From assembly GCA_032716605.1 (NCBI GenBank), contig CM064509.1, forward strand, positions 35,621,618 through 35,685,617: a stretch of DNA of 64,000 nt, in the 5' to 3' direction. Position 1 is the first letter of the stretch. Each line of letters opens with the position of its first letter. The stretch is from Paralithodes platypus. Its lineage: Eukaryota; Arthropoda; Malacostraca; Decapoda; Lithodidae. Both the position numbers and the translations under genes were made by a program. Of the stretch, positions 54,891 to 64,000 are shown in pieces. A model generated the notes under the pieces. The model ran no database searches and had not been told where the DNA came from. It worked only from the letters and a program-made list of their open reading frames with translations.

Positions 54891-55848
54891 TGGGGGGGCA
54901 GAGCTACAGAGACCCCCTCAACATATTTTGTGTCCCACAGTAACTTTTAATGGGATGGATGTAGTTACCGGGTGTACGGTCGTCATGTTTACATAGGGCG
55001 ATCGCTGCGGTTAACTTCGCGTCTATTTTGACGGCGATTTTTTCCGGCATATTTCATTTTATTCACTTCCTTTTATATTTAGGCTATTATCTAGCTTTGG
55101 CACGACAATAACCCTAACCTAGTCTTTCTTAAAGATTCTTCTAATCTTCCAGTAGCCTATAGCCTAATTTAGGTCATTTTTAAAGGCACACAATTAAATG
55201 GTTGGTATTTTAAACGACACTACTGCAGCATTATGAGAAACAATTTATTAGAGATAATAGGCAACAATAGATTCGCCATATTTTTCTCCATAGGCTATAA
55301 TCTGCATGGAGGATTTTCGTTATCGACAAATTGAAAAAATTCCCACTTCACAGACAAAATAGACAAATACACCAAAAATCGGGGTGTGGGGGCGGCAGCC
55401 CCCACCCATAATAGCCTACTATAATAGGTTAGGTAAGGTTGTTAGGTTAGGCTAGGCTAATGTCCTTTCAAAGGGGTATAGGCCTAGTAAACACTAGGAT
55501 AGCCTATACCTGGTCAAGGGTAAGTCCTGCTGTAGTCAACTTGAATGCTACCTTAAATTGTAATATTAGACTAGGCATAGCCTATAGATAAAATAGCCTA
55601 GCCTACTTATTTATTGTACTTATTTATATAGGCCTAGATGGGTAGAATGTAGAGTTGCGGCAATTTTTTTGGTTGTTTTCCCCCTACTGGCAATATATAT
55701 GATGATGACAACACGTCATGGGGGCAAAGCCCCCCCTCAACATATTATTGTATCCAATGGCATTCAAAATAGACGGGAACATTATCGCAAGTGTCCGACG
55801 CCGACACCGCCGCCGTCATGTTTACATATGTCGATCACCGTAGTTAAA
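54890..55848. repeat. CAGCAGGGGGCAA family, second cluster, with 290-bp repeat copy 2
   Basis: Reverse-orientation pieces at 54890-55045 and 55655-55848. The 290-bp direct repeat copy 2 lies at 55366-55655. Confidence 0.85.
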
Positions 55849-56893
55849 GGCTGGTTCACACATAGCCGAGTCAGTGCGCGAGTCCAACACGAGTCACACT
55901 CGTCGAATATTGCCGTCGCTGGAGGCTGAGTCGGCCGCGAGTAGCAATTGCTCCCGAGTCAAGGAGAGTGTAACACGAGTTAACTCGAGTCAATACGAGT
56001 CAACACGTGTTCATGCAAGAGTCTGTACGAGTAACTGAGAGTCAAAAGGAGTGTAACACTAACCCAACACGAGTGTCAAAAATTTGAAAATATTGGCCAC
56101 ATTCCAGGGCACGTAAACAAAGAGTATGGACGAGTCTAACACAAGTCAACGCGATTGTTACACGGATCAACACGATTGTTATACGGATCAACATGAAAGA
56201 CAACGCGTTGACTCTCGTTGGATCTCTGTTGCACACGTGTTGACTCGTGTTACATCCGTGTAAACTCGTGTAAACTCTCATTGATTTGTCCTACATTTTT
56301 GAAATAACGGTATTTCAAATGACACTTGCTTTTTCGTGTTACATTCCTGTTTTTTTCTCAGTGGATCGTGTTTACTCTTGTTTACTCGTGTTTTCACTCG
56401 TGTTTGAATCGTGTAAACTGTGGCATCATGGGGGCACCAAATTTTAGCACTCACATTCGTGCTTTCTACTCTTGTTGATACGTGTTGCATGTGTGTTACA
56501 TACTTGTTGTTGCATGTAAACACGTGTTGCTTCGTCAACGTCGAAAAGATGACGAAAATCGACGAATCACCAATGAATGTTACACGGGTTTACACGAGTC
56601 AACACGAGTTAACACGAATAACGAAATGATTCAGAGTCAAACACGAGTTAACACGTATGTACACGAGTCTACACGTATTTAGGCCACACTAGTGGGTACT
56701 CGCCACGGGACCCAAAAATTTCATGCATGCATGAAATTTTTGGACCCCGTGGCGAGTACCCACGAGTGTGTCGAGTATGCACAAGCGTAGCACGAGTCTA
56801 TACGAGTGTTGAGGAGTATCGACGAGTCATTGCTGAATAGCAAAATTTCATAACTCGTGTTGGACTGGCGCACCGACTCGGCTATGTGTGAAC
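55849..56893. mobile_element. Non-autonomous DNA transposon with about 49-bp terminal inverted repeats
   Basis: Left end AAAGGCTGGTTCACACATAG and right end CTATGTGTGAACCAGCCTTT are inverted repeats about 49 bp long with two mismatches. AGTT flanks both ends, a possible 4-bp target duplication. The interior has no protein and is packed with CACGAGT/ACTCGTG heptamers in both orientations. It contains a near-perfect palindrome at 56692-56763. It sits inside a CAGCAGGGGGCAA-family copy, whose halves resume on either side (TAGTT / AGTTCGC). Confidence 0.85.
56692..56763. repeat. Palindrome with 36-bp arms, no loop
   Basis: Centre TCATGCA/TGCATGA; 34 of 36 pairs match. It lies within the long-TIR element. 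Confidence 0.92.
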
Positions 56894-57115
56894 CAGCCTT
56901 TAGTTCGCATCTATTTTCAAGGCGTTTTTTTCGGTTATTTGCCTCCTGTTGGCAATATATATGATGATGACAATATGTCATGGGGGGGTGACCCCCCTCA
57001 ACCTATTATTGTATCCAAAAGCAGTCAAATAGACGGGAACATGATGGCCAGCGTCCGCCGCCGCTCCGCGTAGTGTAAACAAGGCTGGCAGTACACCCGA
57101 ACTCTACATTCTACC
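56894..57115 (-). repeat. CAGCAGGGGGCAA family, reverse copy
   Basis: Contains TGTCATGGGGGGGTGACCCC CCTCAAC (in two parts) and AGTCAAATAGACGGGAACAT. It ends near the start of the RTE region. Confidence 0.8.
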
Positions 57116-57149
57116 CCACTATTTTCCAACTAGCATAACCGATGATTAT

Positions 57150-58015
57150 CAATGATCAATCCCAGTCAGAAACGTCCATGCTTCCCTCCCATAAGTCAAT
57201 GTCGGGATTACCACACTGTCATGCAAGGACTTCTTTACTTCCATGCTGACCACCCTATTTCTTCTTACTGCTTTCAGAGTTCCTACAATGCTATTCCTCT
57301 CTTACACTTTCTCCCACACTTCTTCATCCATAGGCCTACTCACATCTTTACTCAACACACTGCCCAAATACTTAAATGAGCTGACATTCTTCATAGCCGT
57401 TCAACCTCACTTCACACTCTATTGTTGCACCCCTTTCAATGACCATAATATTGCTCTTCCTAGCATTTACCTCCAGATTCCGTTTTTCACACACTGTTCC
57501 AAACATATTTACCTGACTCTGCAACTCCCATTCACTATCGCTCATCAGAACTGTGTTGTCAGCAACAGTAGTACCGGTACTGTACTGTTGAGGCAACTTC
57601 CACTCGTTTCCTTCCCTTATCAGCGGTACACCAACATCCGGTGCTCTTCCTTGTATTTCTTTCATGACTCCATCCATATACTGTACCGGTATATATTGAA
57701 CAACCATGGGGACATCACACACACCCTTGCTTTAACCCAACATTCAGATTAAAGAACTCGCTCTGTTAATTATCCACACATACTGACACCTTTGCACCCT
57801 CATACATGCTCTTCATTGCTTTCAGCAACTTGCCATCTACTCCGTATATTCTCAGTACCGGTACTTTCCACATACCTTCTCTATCAATTCTGTCATAGGC
57901 CTTCTCTAACTCCATAAATGCAGCATACAACTTTTGTCACTTCTCCAGATATTTCTCCACAACACATTTCCGGGCAAAAATCTGAGCTACACATCCTCTT
58001 CCCTTCCTAAGATGA
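57150..58015 (-). pseudogene. RTE-type LINE fragment (antisense)
   Basis: Minus-strand motifs: FMELEKAYDRI (about 57890-57925), YGVDGKLLKAMKSMYEGAKV, LTLGLKQGCV (broken), YMDGVMKEIQGRAPDVGVPL, VLMSDSEWELQ and NMFGTVCEKRNLEVNARKSN. Then LKQ-type thumb sequence down to 57150. Many stops. Same family as the copies at 28, 32 and 59 kb. Confidence 0.8.
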
Positions 58016-58026
58016 CTACAGTATGC

Positions 58027-58720
58027 TAACCGTTTCCCCAGCAATACTGACTGTAAATGCCCAAATATATTGCATGTCCCCTTCAGATTTATCTAAAATA
58101 TGTAAAATTATACCAAATACCACTACAGTAGCACTGAAATCAATAAAACTCACTAACAGGATAAATAAATGGAAAAAAATACTCCAAAAGATTAATATGT
58201 TAACCCTTTACCCAGCAATACTGACTGAAAATGCCTAATTAGATTGCATGTGCTCTTCAGATTTATACATACATACGTACATAACATTTTAAGACTGAGT
58301 GCTCCACACAGATGTGCAGTTTCAGTCTCTTTTCCTAATGGCGGCGTTCCAGGCAACCCTGTTAAGAGATGCTTTACTTGTCAAGTTTTGGATTTGAGAT
58401 CGGCACGTATAGTCCGATCCCAGGTCTTACTCGGTCCACCCCTTGGTGCAGCTCCCTCCACAATCGCAGACCTGCATCTTTTCACCCAATTTTGTTCAGC
58501 CATTCTCTCCACATGTCCATACCATCCCAGTTTACTTGTACGCATCTCCTCGCTAATACTCTTTATACCTAAACGTCTCTTCAGCTCATCATTTGTTATT
58601 CTGTTGACATCCTTTATCTGAAATATGTAAAATTACACCAATTACCAACTACATTACCAAATTTTTAATAAAGTACACTAACAGGATAAAGAAAATGTAA
58701 GAAATAGCCCTAAAGATGAA
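58027..58720. repeat. About 175-bp repeat, two units, the second split by an insertion
   Basis: Unit start TTTCCCCAGCAATACTGACT at 58035 recurs at 58209 as TTACCCAGCAATACTGACTG. The second unit is broken at about 58262 and resumes at 58619 (AAATATGTAAAATTACACCA). The same unit recurs twice at 60167-60500. Confidence 0.85.
58262..58618 (-). mobile_element. Second RTE-lineage LINE 3' fragment inside the 175-bp repeat
   Basis: The minus strand reads ITNDELKRRLGIKSISEEM, KLGWYGHVERMAEQNWVKRC, GGPSKTW and AWNAAIRKRDLK, an RTE C-terminus unlike the other copies here. It ends in a (TATG)n-like microsatellite at 58262-58282. It is inserted in the second 175-bp unit. Confidence 0.75.
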
Positions 58721-60160
58721 TTTATCTATCTATCTATTGACGGACGCCTTGATCCCTGAAGGATTGGCCACGAACGAAACACCCCTATGCACCTCTGTCC
58801 CCAGTCAGTCGACGCCCCTCCTCCCATCCAGCACCGCTTTCATGCATATACTTCTTAACTCCATCCTTCCACCTCTCTCTCGGTTTATTTCTCCCTCTGT
58901 CCTTCCACCTCACTCGTACACGCTCATAGTCATTCTCTTGCTTCCCATACGTTCCACATGGCCGAACCATCTCAGGTGTTCTTTTTCGCACTTTCCAGTC
59001 CATTCACACCACACCTCTCTCGTACTTCCTCATTCGTCTGTCTAGCCCTCCATGTAACTCTGCACACACTTCTCAAGTAACTGATTTCCATCCCTTTCAC
59101 TCTTGGTTTGAATCTCTCCAACAACGTCCATGCTTCGCTTCCGTAAGTCAGTGTCGGGATTACCACACTGTCATGCAATGACTTCTTCAGTTCCATGCTG
59201 ACCACCCTATTTCTTGTTACTGCTTTCAGCATTCCTACAACCCTTGTTGCACCCTCTCCCACACTTCTTCATCCATACTCCCATCTTAACTCTGTACACT
59301 GCCAAGATACTTAAATGAGCTGACAATCTCCATAGCCTGACCGTTCAACTTCACCTCACAGTCTGTGGCTTCACCCCTTTCGAAGACCATAACCTTGCTC
59401 TTCCCCGCATTTACCTTCAGATTCCATTTTTCGCACACTGTTCCAAACATATTTACCAGACCCTGCAACTCCCATTCATATCGTCAGCAAACAGCAGTAC
59501 ACAAACATCCACTGCTCTTCCTTGTATTTCTTTTATGACTCCATCCATATACTGTATATATAGAACAACCATCGGGACATCACACACCCTTGCTTTACCA
59601 AACATTCAGATCAAAGAACTCCCTCTGTTCATTCTTCACACGTACTGATACCTTTGCACTCTCATACATACTCTTCACTACTTTCAGCAACTTGCCATCT
59701 ACTCCATATATTCTCAGTACTTTCCACATACCTTCTCTATCAACTCTGTCATTCCACTCGTTGCCTTCCCTTATTAGTGGCACATCAACATCCACTGCTC
59801 ATCCTTGCATTTCTTTTATGACTTCATCCATATACAGTTCAGTATATATTGAACAACCACGGGGACATCACACACCCTTTCTTTAACCCAAAATTCAGAT
59901 CAAAGAACTCACTCTGTTCATTCTCAACACATACTGACACCTTTGCACCCTCATACATGCTTTTCACTGCTTTAGCAACTTGCTATCTGCTCCGTATATT
60001 CCAAGTACTTTCTACATACCGGTACACAACTCTGTCATAGGCCTTCTCCAAGTCCATGAAGGCAGCATACAACTTGTGTCCCTTCTCAAGATATATCTCC
60101 ACAACATATTTTAGGGCAAAGATCTGAGCTACACATCCTCTTCCCTTCCTATGATGAATA
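58721..60160 (-). pseudogene. RTE-type LINE reverse transcriptase with internal tandem duplication (antisense)
   Basis: Minus strand from 60160: HRKGRGCVAQIFALKYVVEI, YAAFMDLEKAYDRVVY, KSMYEGAKVSV, YMDEVIKEM-type sequence. A second copy of the same palm region follows (59525-59700 duplicates 59810-59985, offset about 282). Then NMFGTVCEKWNLKVNAGKSK, KSLHDSVVIPTLTYGSEAWT, RFKPRVKGMEISYLRSVCRV and RWKDGVKKYMHESGAGWEEG. It ends in GGATCAAGGCGTCCGTCAA and (GATA)n at 58721-58736. The duplicated palm excludes activity. Confidence 0.85.
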
Positions 60161-60166
60161 CTGTGT

Positions 60167-60505
60167 GTTAACCGTTTCCCCAGCAATACTGACTGAAAAT
60201 GCCCAAATATATTTCATGTGCCCTTCTGATTTATCTAAAATATGTAAAATTATACCAAATACCAACTACATTAGCACAAAACTCAATCAATCACAGAAAC
60301 AGGATAAAAACATAGAATAAATACCCCAAAAGATGAATACGTTAACCCTTTCCCCAGCAATACTTACTGAACATGCACAAATAAATTGCATGTGCTCTTC
60401 AGAATTAGCTGAAATATGTAAAATTACACCAAATACTAACTACATTAGCACAACAATCAATCAAGCACTTTAACAGGATAAATAAAATGGAAGAAATAGC
60501 CCAAA
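60167..60505. repeat. About 175-bp repeat, two more units
   Basis: TTTCCCCAGCAATACTGACT at 60175 and TTTCCCCAGCAATACTTACT at 60350, each followed by AAAATATGTAAAATTA-type sequence. Confidence 0.88.
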
Positions 60506-60509
60506 AATG

Positions 60510-60590
60510 AATTTATCTATAGACTACCGGTATATATTGCCAGACACCTTGATCCCCGAAGGGGTGACCATGAACGAAACGCCTGCGTAT
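60510..60590 (-). mobile_element. RTE 3' tail only
   Basis: The minus strand reads CCTTCGGGGATCAAGGTGTC and ends in TATAGATAAAT. It matches the tails at 28.95 and 58.75 kb. Confidence 0.7.
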
Positions 60591-61509
60591 TTCAAGCTCG
60601 CTTGAGTTATCACTCGATCGTCTTTTAGAGCTTTTTGGCCCGGGGTAATTACCACCCCATCGCGTCATAAGGAGTTTGAGGGGGTTAAATTGCTAGATAC
60701 ATAGAGGAAGAGTAATGCCAAGTAAAGCTAAACAAAAATATATAAGATATTTTTAACATGAGGTTGCTTATAATAATTTGTACCTCTGCAGTTTCTCCAT
60801 GGCTAACGAAAAAGGTCACATTCCTAAGAAGCCCCAACCAAAAAGGCCAAGCTTCTGTACAGAAAAAATGCCACACCATTACTCTTATGGTGACCCTATC
60901 AAATAATCAAAACAACCACACTTCTTAACCCAATTCCCGCGGGGCCCCTCATATGACGGAGACGATTTTCCGGTTATTTTGTAGCCTGTGAGCCAGGCCA
61001 GCTTTTGCAAGCAGCACGGATGGACGTCAGCCGGAGCCTACAGGCCCCGCCATGACACTGAGGTTTGTGTGAGAGAGAGCTCACTTATGTGCAGCATCAC
61101 ACATAGCGAAAACAGAAAATAATTGGTAATTTTTAGCGATTTCGCCTATCGGATTTGGTAATTTTTAGCAATTTTGCCCTTCGTTTGCAAGATCCTTACA
61201 AGAAAACCAGACGTCGTACAGGGATGATTCAGGAGTAATTTGAAAGCTATTACCGTACTTTCACGAATACATAATTGTTACGCTCAGGCTTTTGCTTATG
61301 CATGAAAATGAGCAGGGAATGAAGGCAATTTCGGGCAATTATGCCTACTCGTACAGGAGTCCTTGGAGCGGCTTCGGTCGCGCCGGGAATTTCCACACCT
61401 CTCACACCACACACACACATCACACAGTTTTTCCTACACCGAGAAATGACTCTCCGGTTGTCATTTCTCGAAGACCTGTTCTTCATGCCCCTCTCCCCTC
61501 TCCCAGTCA
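60591..61509. other. Non-coding
   Basis: No gene. A phrase GGTAATTTTTAGC(G/A)ATTT is duplicated at 61124 and 61157. A CA-rich stretch lies at 61397-61428. Confidence 0.45.
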
Positions 61510-64000
61510 AATCCCTCGCCTAAAACCCGTCCACCTCTCCTCCCCAACCCACCTAACCTTCCAATATCATCCACTCCTCCCCCTAAAACCCGTCCACCTC
61601 TCCTCCCTAACCCACCTAACCTTCCCATACCATCCACATCCTCAACTCAACACACCACACCCCATCCTAATCCATTCCATCCCCCATCTCCTGCTCCCCA
61701 ATCCCCACCCCCACCTCACCCATCCCCAACCCCAGCCCCTCCCTCACCCCCACCCCCACCCCCTCCCTCACCCCTACCCAATCCTCGTGCAGCAGCACCC
61801 AACATACATCGTGCACATAACATTAACATTCTCCAATTGAACATAGATGGCATCAACACAAAGAAACATGAACTCTCACACTTCATCAAACAACACAACA
61901 TACACATTTTTCCCTTGCCCCTCAACTTTCTCTTCATAATTGCTGAGGGGCACAGGGCCCTGGGTGGGGCTTTGGTTTCCCGGGCGTTTCCGCACCCTCC
62001 TCAGCTCCCCGCCATGGAGTGGCTTCGGTCACCCAGGCTTTATTGTGGTCGGCGGGGAGGGTTCTGTGGGGGCACTCGGTTATGGCCTTGGAATTGCTCG
62101 GGGCCTTGGGGCTGTTCGGCCAGGCAGCTTGGGGAACAACAACAACAACAACAACACAACATACACATTGCCATCTTACAAGAAACAAAACTCCGCACAA
62201 CACAAAAAACACCCACATTTCATGATTTCACCACCATCAGACAAGACCAGGCTGTCGGTGGACTCATCACCCTGGTACACAAAGAAATATCATACATAGT
62301 TACCAGTGTACAAACCAAATCCCTCCTCCCCCCAAATGATAACACAACAGAAATACAATCAATTGAAATACGCACTGGCAACAACTCCAACATAACCATT
62401 ATAAACACATACATCCCCTACAGACCAATACAGACCACACTTACAACACATCACAAACACCCCACACATCTTCCTGGGTGGTGACTTCAACGCCAAGACG
62501 TCGGCCTGGTTTGTCGACAACTCCGACACAGACAGAGGGCTGGTACTACAAAACCAAACTGATAACCTCATCATCCTTAACGACATCCATCAACATACCC
62601 ATATTCCTCACCAAGCCCATCATCTCCAGACATCACCTTTTGCTCCCCAGAACTCGCCCCCACAACATCCTGGAGGGTGGTCAGAACCTTAGACTCTGAC
62701 CACCTCCCAATCATTATCACCACCAAAACCAGGCTCACCCCAGCTAGCCACAAACACACATACACCAATTATAAAAGAGCTAACTGGGAAACATTCACAA
62801 ATGAGACAGAACAACACTTCACAACTCTAAACAGTACACCCATAACTAACATCAACAATGCTGTACACATACTCAATAAAACTATCCAAAACGCTGACAA
62901 GAAACACATTCCAAGAGGTAACAGAAAAAGACACAACCCCAACTTCACACCAGAAATTCAAAACCTCATCAGACAACGCGACATATTGAAACACTCCCCA
63001 GCACCCCACACACAAGACATCACACTACAAATCCAAGCACTCAACACCCAAACTAACAACAAAATACAAGAACAACAAAAACTAAATTAGAATAACTTCC
63101 TACAAACACTTGATCACAAAACAAACCCCAAAAAAATCTACAAAACACTAAACAGCATCACACTTTCCAACAGCAATACAACACAATCACATGCTGCAAT
63201 CACAACAACAGACTCTACTCCTTCATGTAAACAACAAGCAAACACTCTCATCAATCACTTCTCATATGTCAGCCACCTAAAACCTCACAAAGACGACCGA
63301 CGTGTCATCCGACGTAAGAGACAATTCCCCACAGACCCTGACTATACACCCTTCACCAATCACCAGACAAAGCATATCATCAACAATCTGAAGCACTCAC
63401 CCGCTTGTGGCCTAGACAACATAAGCAACATACACCTCAGACACCTGGGACAACAAGGCATACAAGCACTCACTAACATATCAAACTACAGTTATTCACA
63501 CAACACAATACCAGACATTCGGAAGCATGGTCTCATTACCACATTCCCCAAACCCAACAAAGACCCCACGCAACCCTCCTCGCACCGCCCCATCACACTC
63601 CTTTGCTCCCCCTCCAAAGTCATGGAACGTATTACAAAGTATTACAACTAATTACACCCGACCTACCCCTAGCTCCAACACAACATGGCTTTAGGCCACT
63701 GCACTCCACAAACACACTTCTCACAGACCTTACACAAAGATCTTTTAACGACATCAACTCAGCTAGACCACCACACAGATAATCACTATTAGCCACACTC
63801 GACATTAGTAAAGCCTTCGATGCCATCCCCCGCCACAACCTAACAAACAAAATCAACAACATAAAGATGCACAACAACACAAAAAGGTGGCTGGCCAACT
63901 TCCTAGCAGGCAGATGTGCACACATATCTTTTGCCGGTCAGTCATCTAAAATCAGAAACTTTCCAAACGGAGTCCCACAAGGATCCGTCCTATCGCCCGC
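61510..64000 (+). pseudogene. LINE copy 2 (same family as 38.5-42.2 kb), plus strand, runs off the window
   Basis: The order mirrors copy 1. The 5' region has two copies of a roughly 70-bp unit (CCTAAAACCCGTCCACCTCT at 61522 and 61584). The endonuclease start LNIDGINTKKHELSHFIKQH (61834) is followed by the SINE-like insert, AILQETKL, GDFNAKTSAWFVDNSDTDRG (62480), LDSDHLPIIITTKTRL, and the linker frame from 62677 stopped by a TAG at 63088-63090 where copy 1 has TGG. RT follows: LATLDISKAFDAIPRHNLTN (63792) and FPNGVPQGSVLSPA at the right edge. A 10-base segment (ATCAGACAAG) present here near 62236 is missing in copy 1. It is therefore a diverged sister copy and not a mere mirror of the sequence. 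Confidence 0.88.
61909..62152 (+). mobile_element. SINE-like element in LINE copy 2, with 17-bp target duplication
   Basis: Bounded by AACACAACATACACATT at 61892-61908 and 62153-62169. It has the same length, the same site and almost the same sequence as the insert in copy 1. Its 3' end is GGCCAGGCAGCTTGGGGAAC plus (AAC)n. Confidence 0.88.

Overview
The window looks like a non-core stretch of an animal genome, most likely a crustacean and probably a decapod. The reasons are the dense mixture of non-LTR retrotransposon lineages, a Penelope-like element and long CT/AC microsatellites, together with scattered broken genes that resemble a large invertebrate dsDNA virus of the nimavirus/baculovirus-like group (class Naldaviricetes). 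The host is an inference. No ordinary host gene is recognisable with confidence. Almost every coding region is a mobile element or a decayed virus-like gene carrying frameshifts or stops.

Layout. 1-2.5 kb: an unrecognised virus-like reading frame on the minus strand, open at the left edge, then a PIF1-type helicase tail with a coiled coil. 2.6-13.7 kb: repeats, a Penelope-like element with a pseudo-LTR-like duplication, an 18-bp minisatellite, a rearranged Ty3/gypsy fragment with a 3' LTR promoter, a 146-bp-arm perfect palindrome in a LINE fragment, and a PHD-finger non-LTR element of the R2 superclade type. 13.9-15 kb: a 5'-truncated LINE. 15.0-22.1 kb: the main virus-like block. It holds a divergent pair (an unknown gene and a PIF-1/PIF-2-like per os infectivity factor gene), a small ORF, a 157-bp tandem repeat leading into a macro-domain gene, an intact Cys-rich ORF, a decayed GC-rich gene and an RG/Pro-rich gene. 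22.4-24 kb: dispersed repeats. 24.0-28.1 kb (minus): another unknown virus-like gene and a Strawberry-notch/SNF2-like helicase fragment.

28.3-35.3 kb: RTE-type LINE fragments and repeat families. 35.5-38.2 kb: a multi-exon gene with zinc-finger and tyrosine-recombinase-like exons (Crypton-like); related exons recur at 46.2-46.7 kb. 38.5-42.2 kb (minus) and 61.5-64 kb (plus): two inverted, near-identical copies of one LINE, both carrying the same SINE-like insertion at the same site. 42.5-44.7 kb: a CR1/jockey-like LINE interrupted by another repeat. 47.7-57.1 kb: non-coding sequence dominated by satellite-like dispersed repeats, TAGGCCTA-rich DNA, a tRNA-derived SINE and a long-TIR non-autonomous element. 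57.1-60.6 kb: more RTE fragments separated by a ~175-bp repeat.

The genes do not form a working pathway. The virus-like genes suggest an old integrated virus genome that was broken up and overrun by retrotransposons. The mobile elements show several generations of nested insertion.
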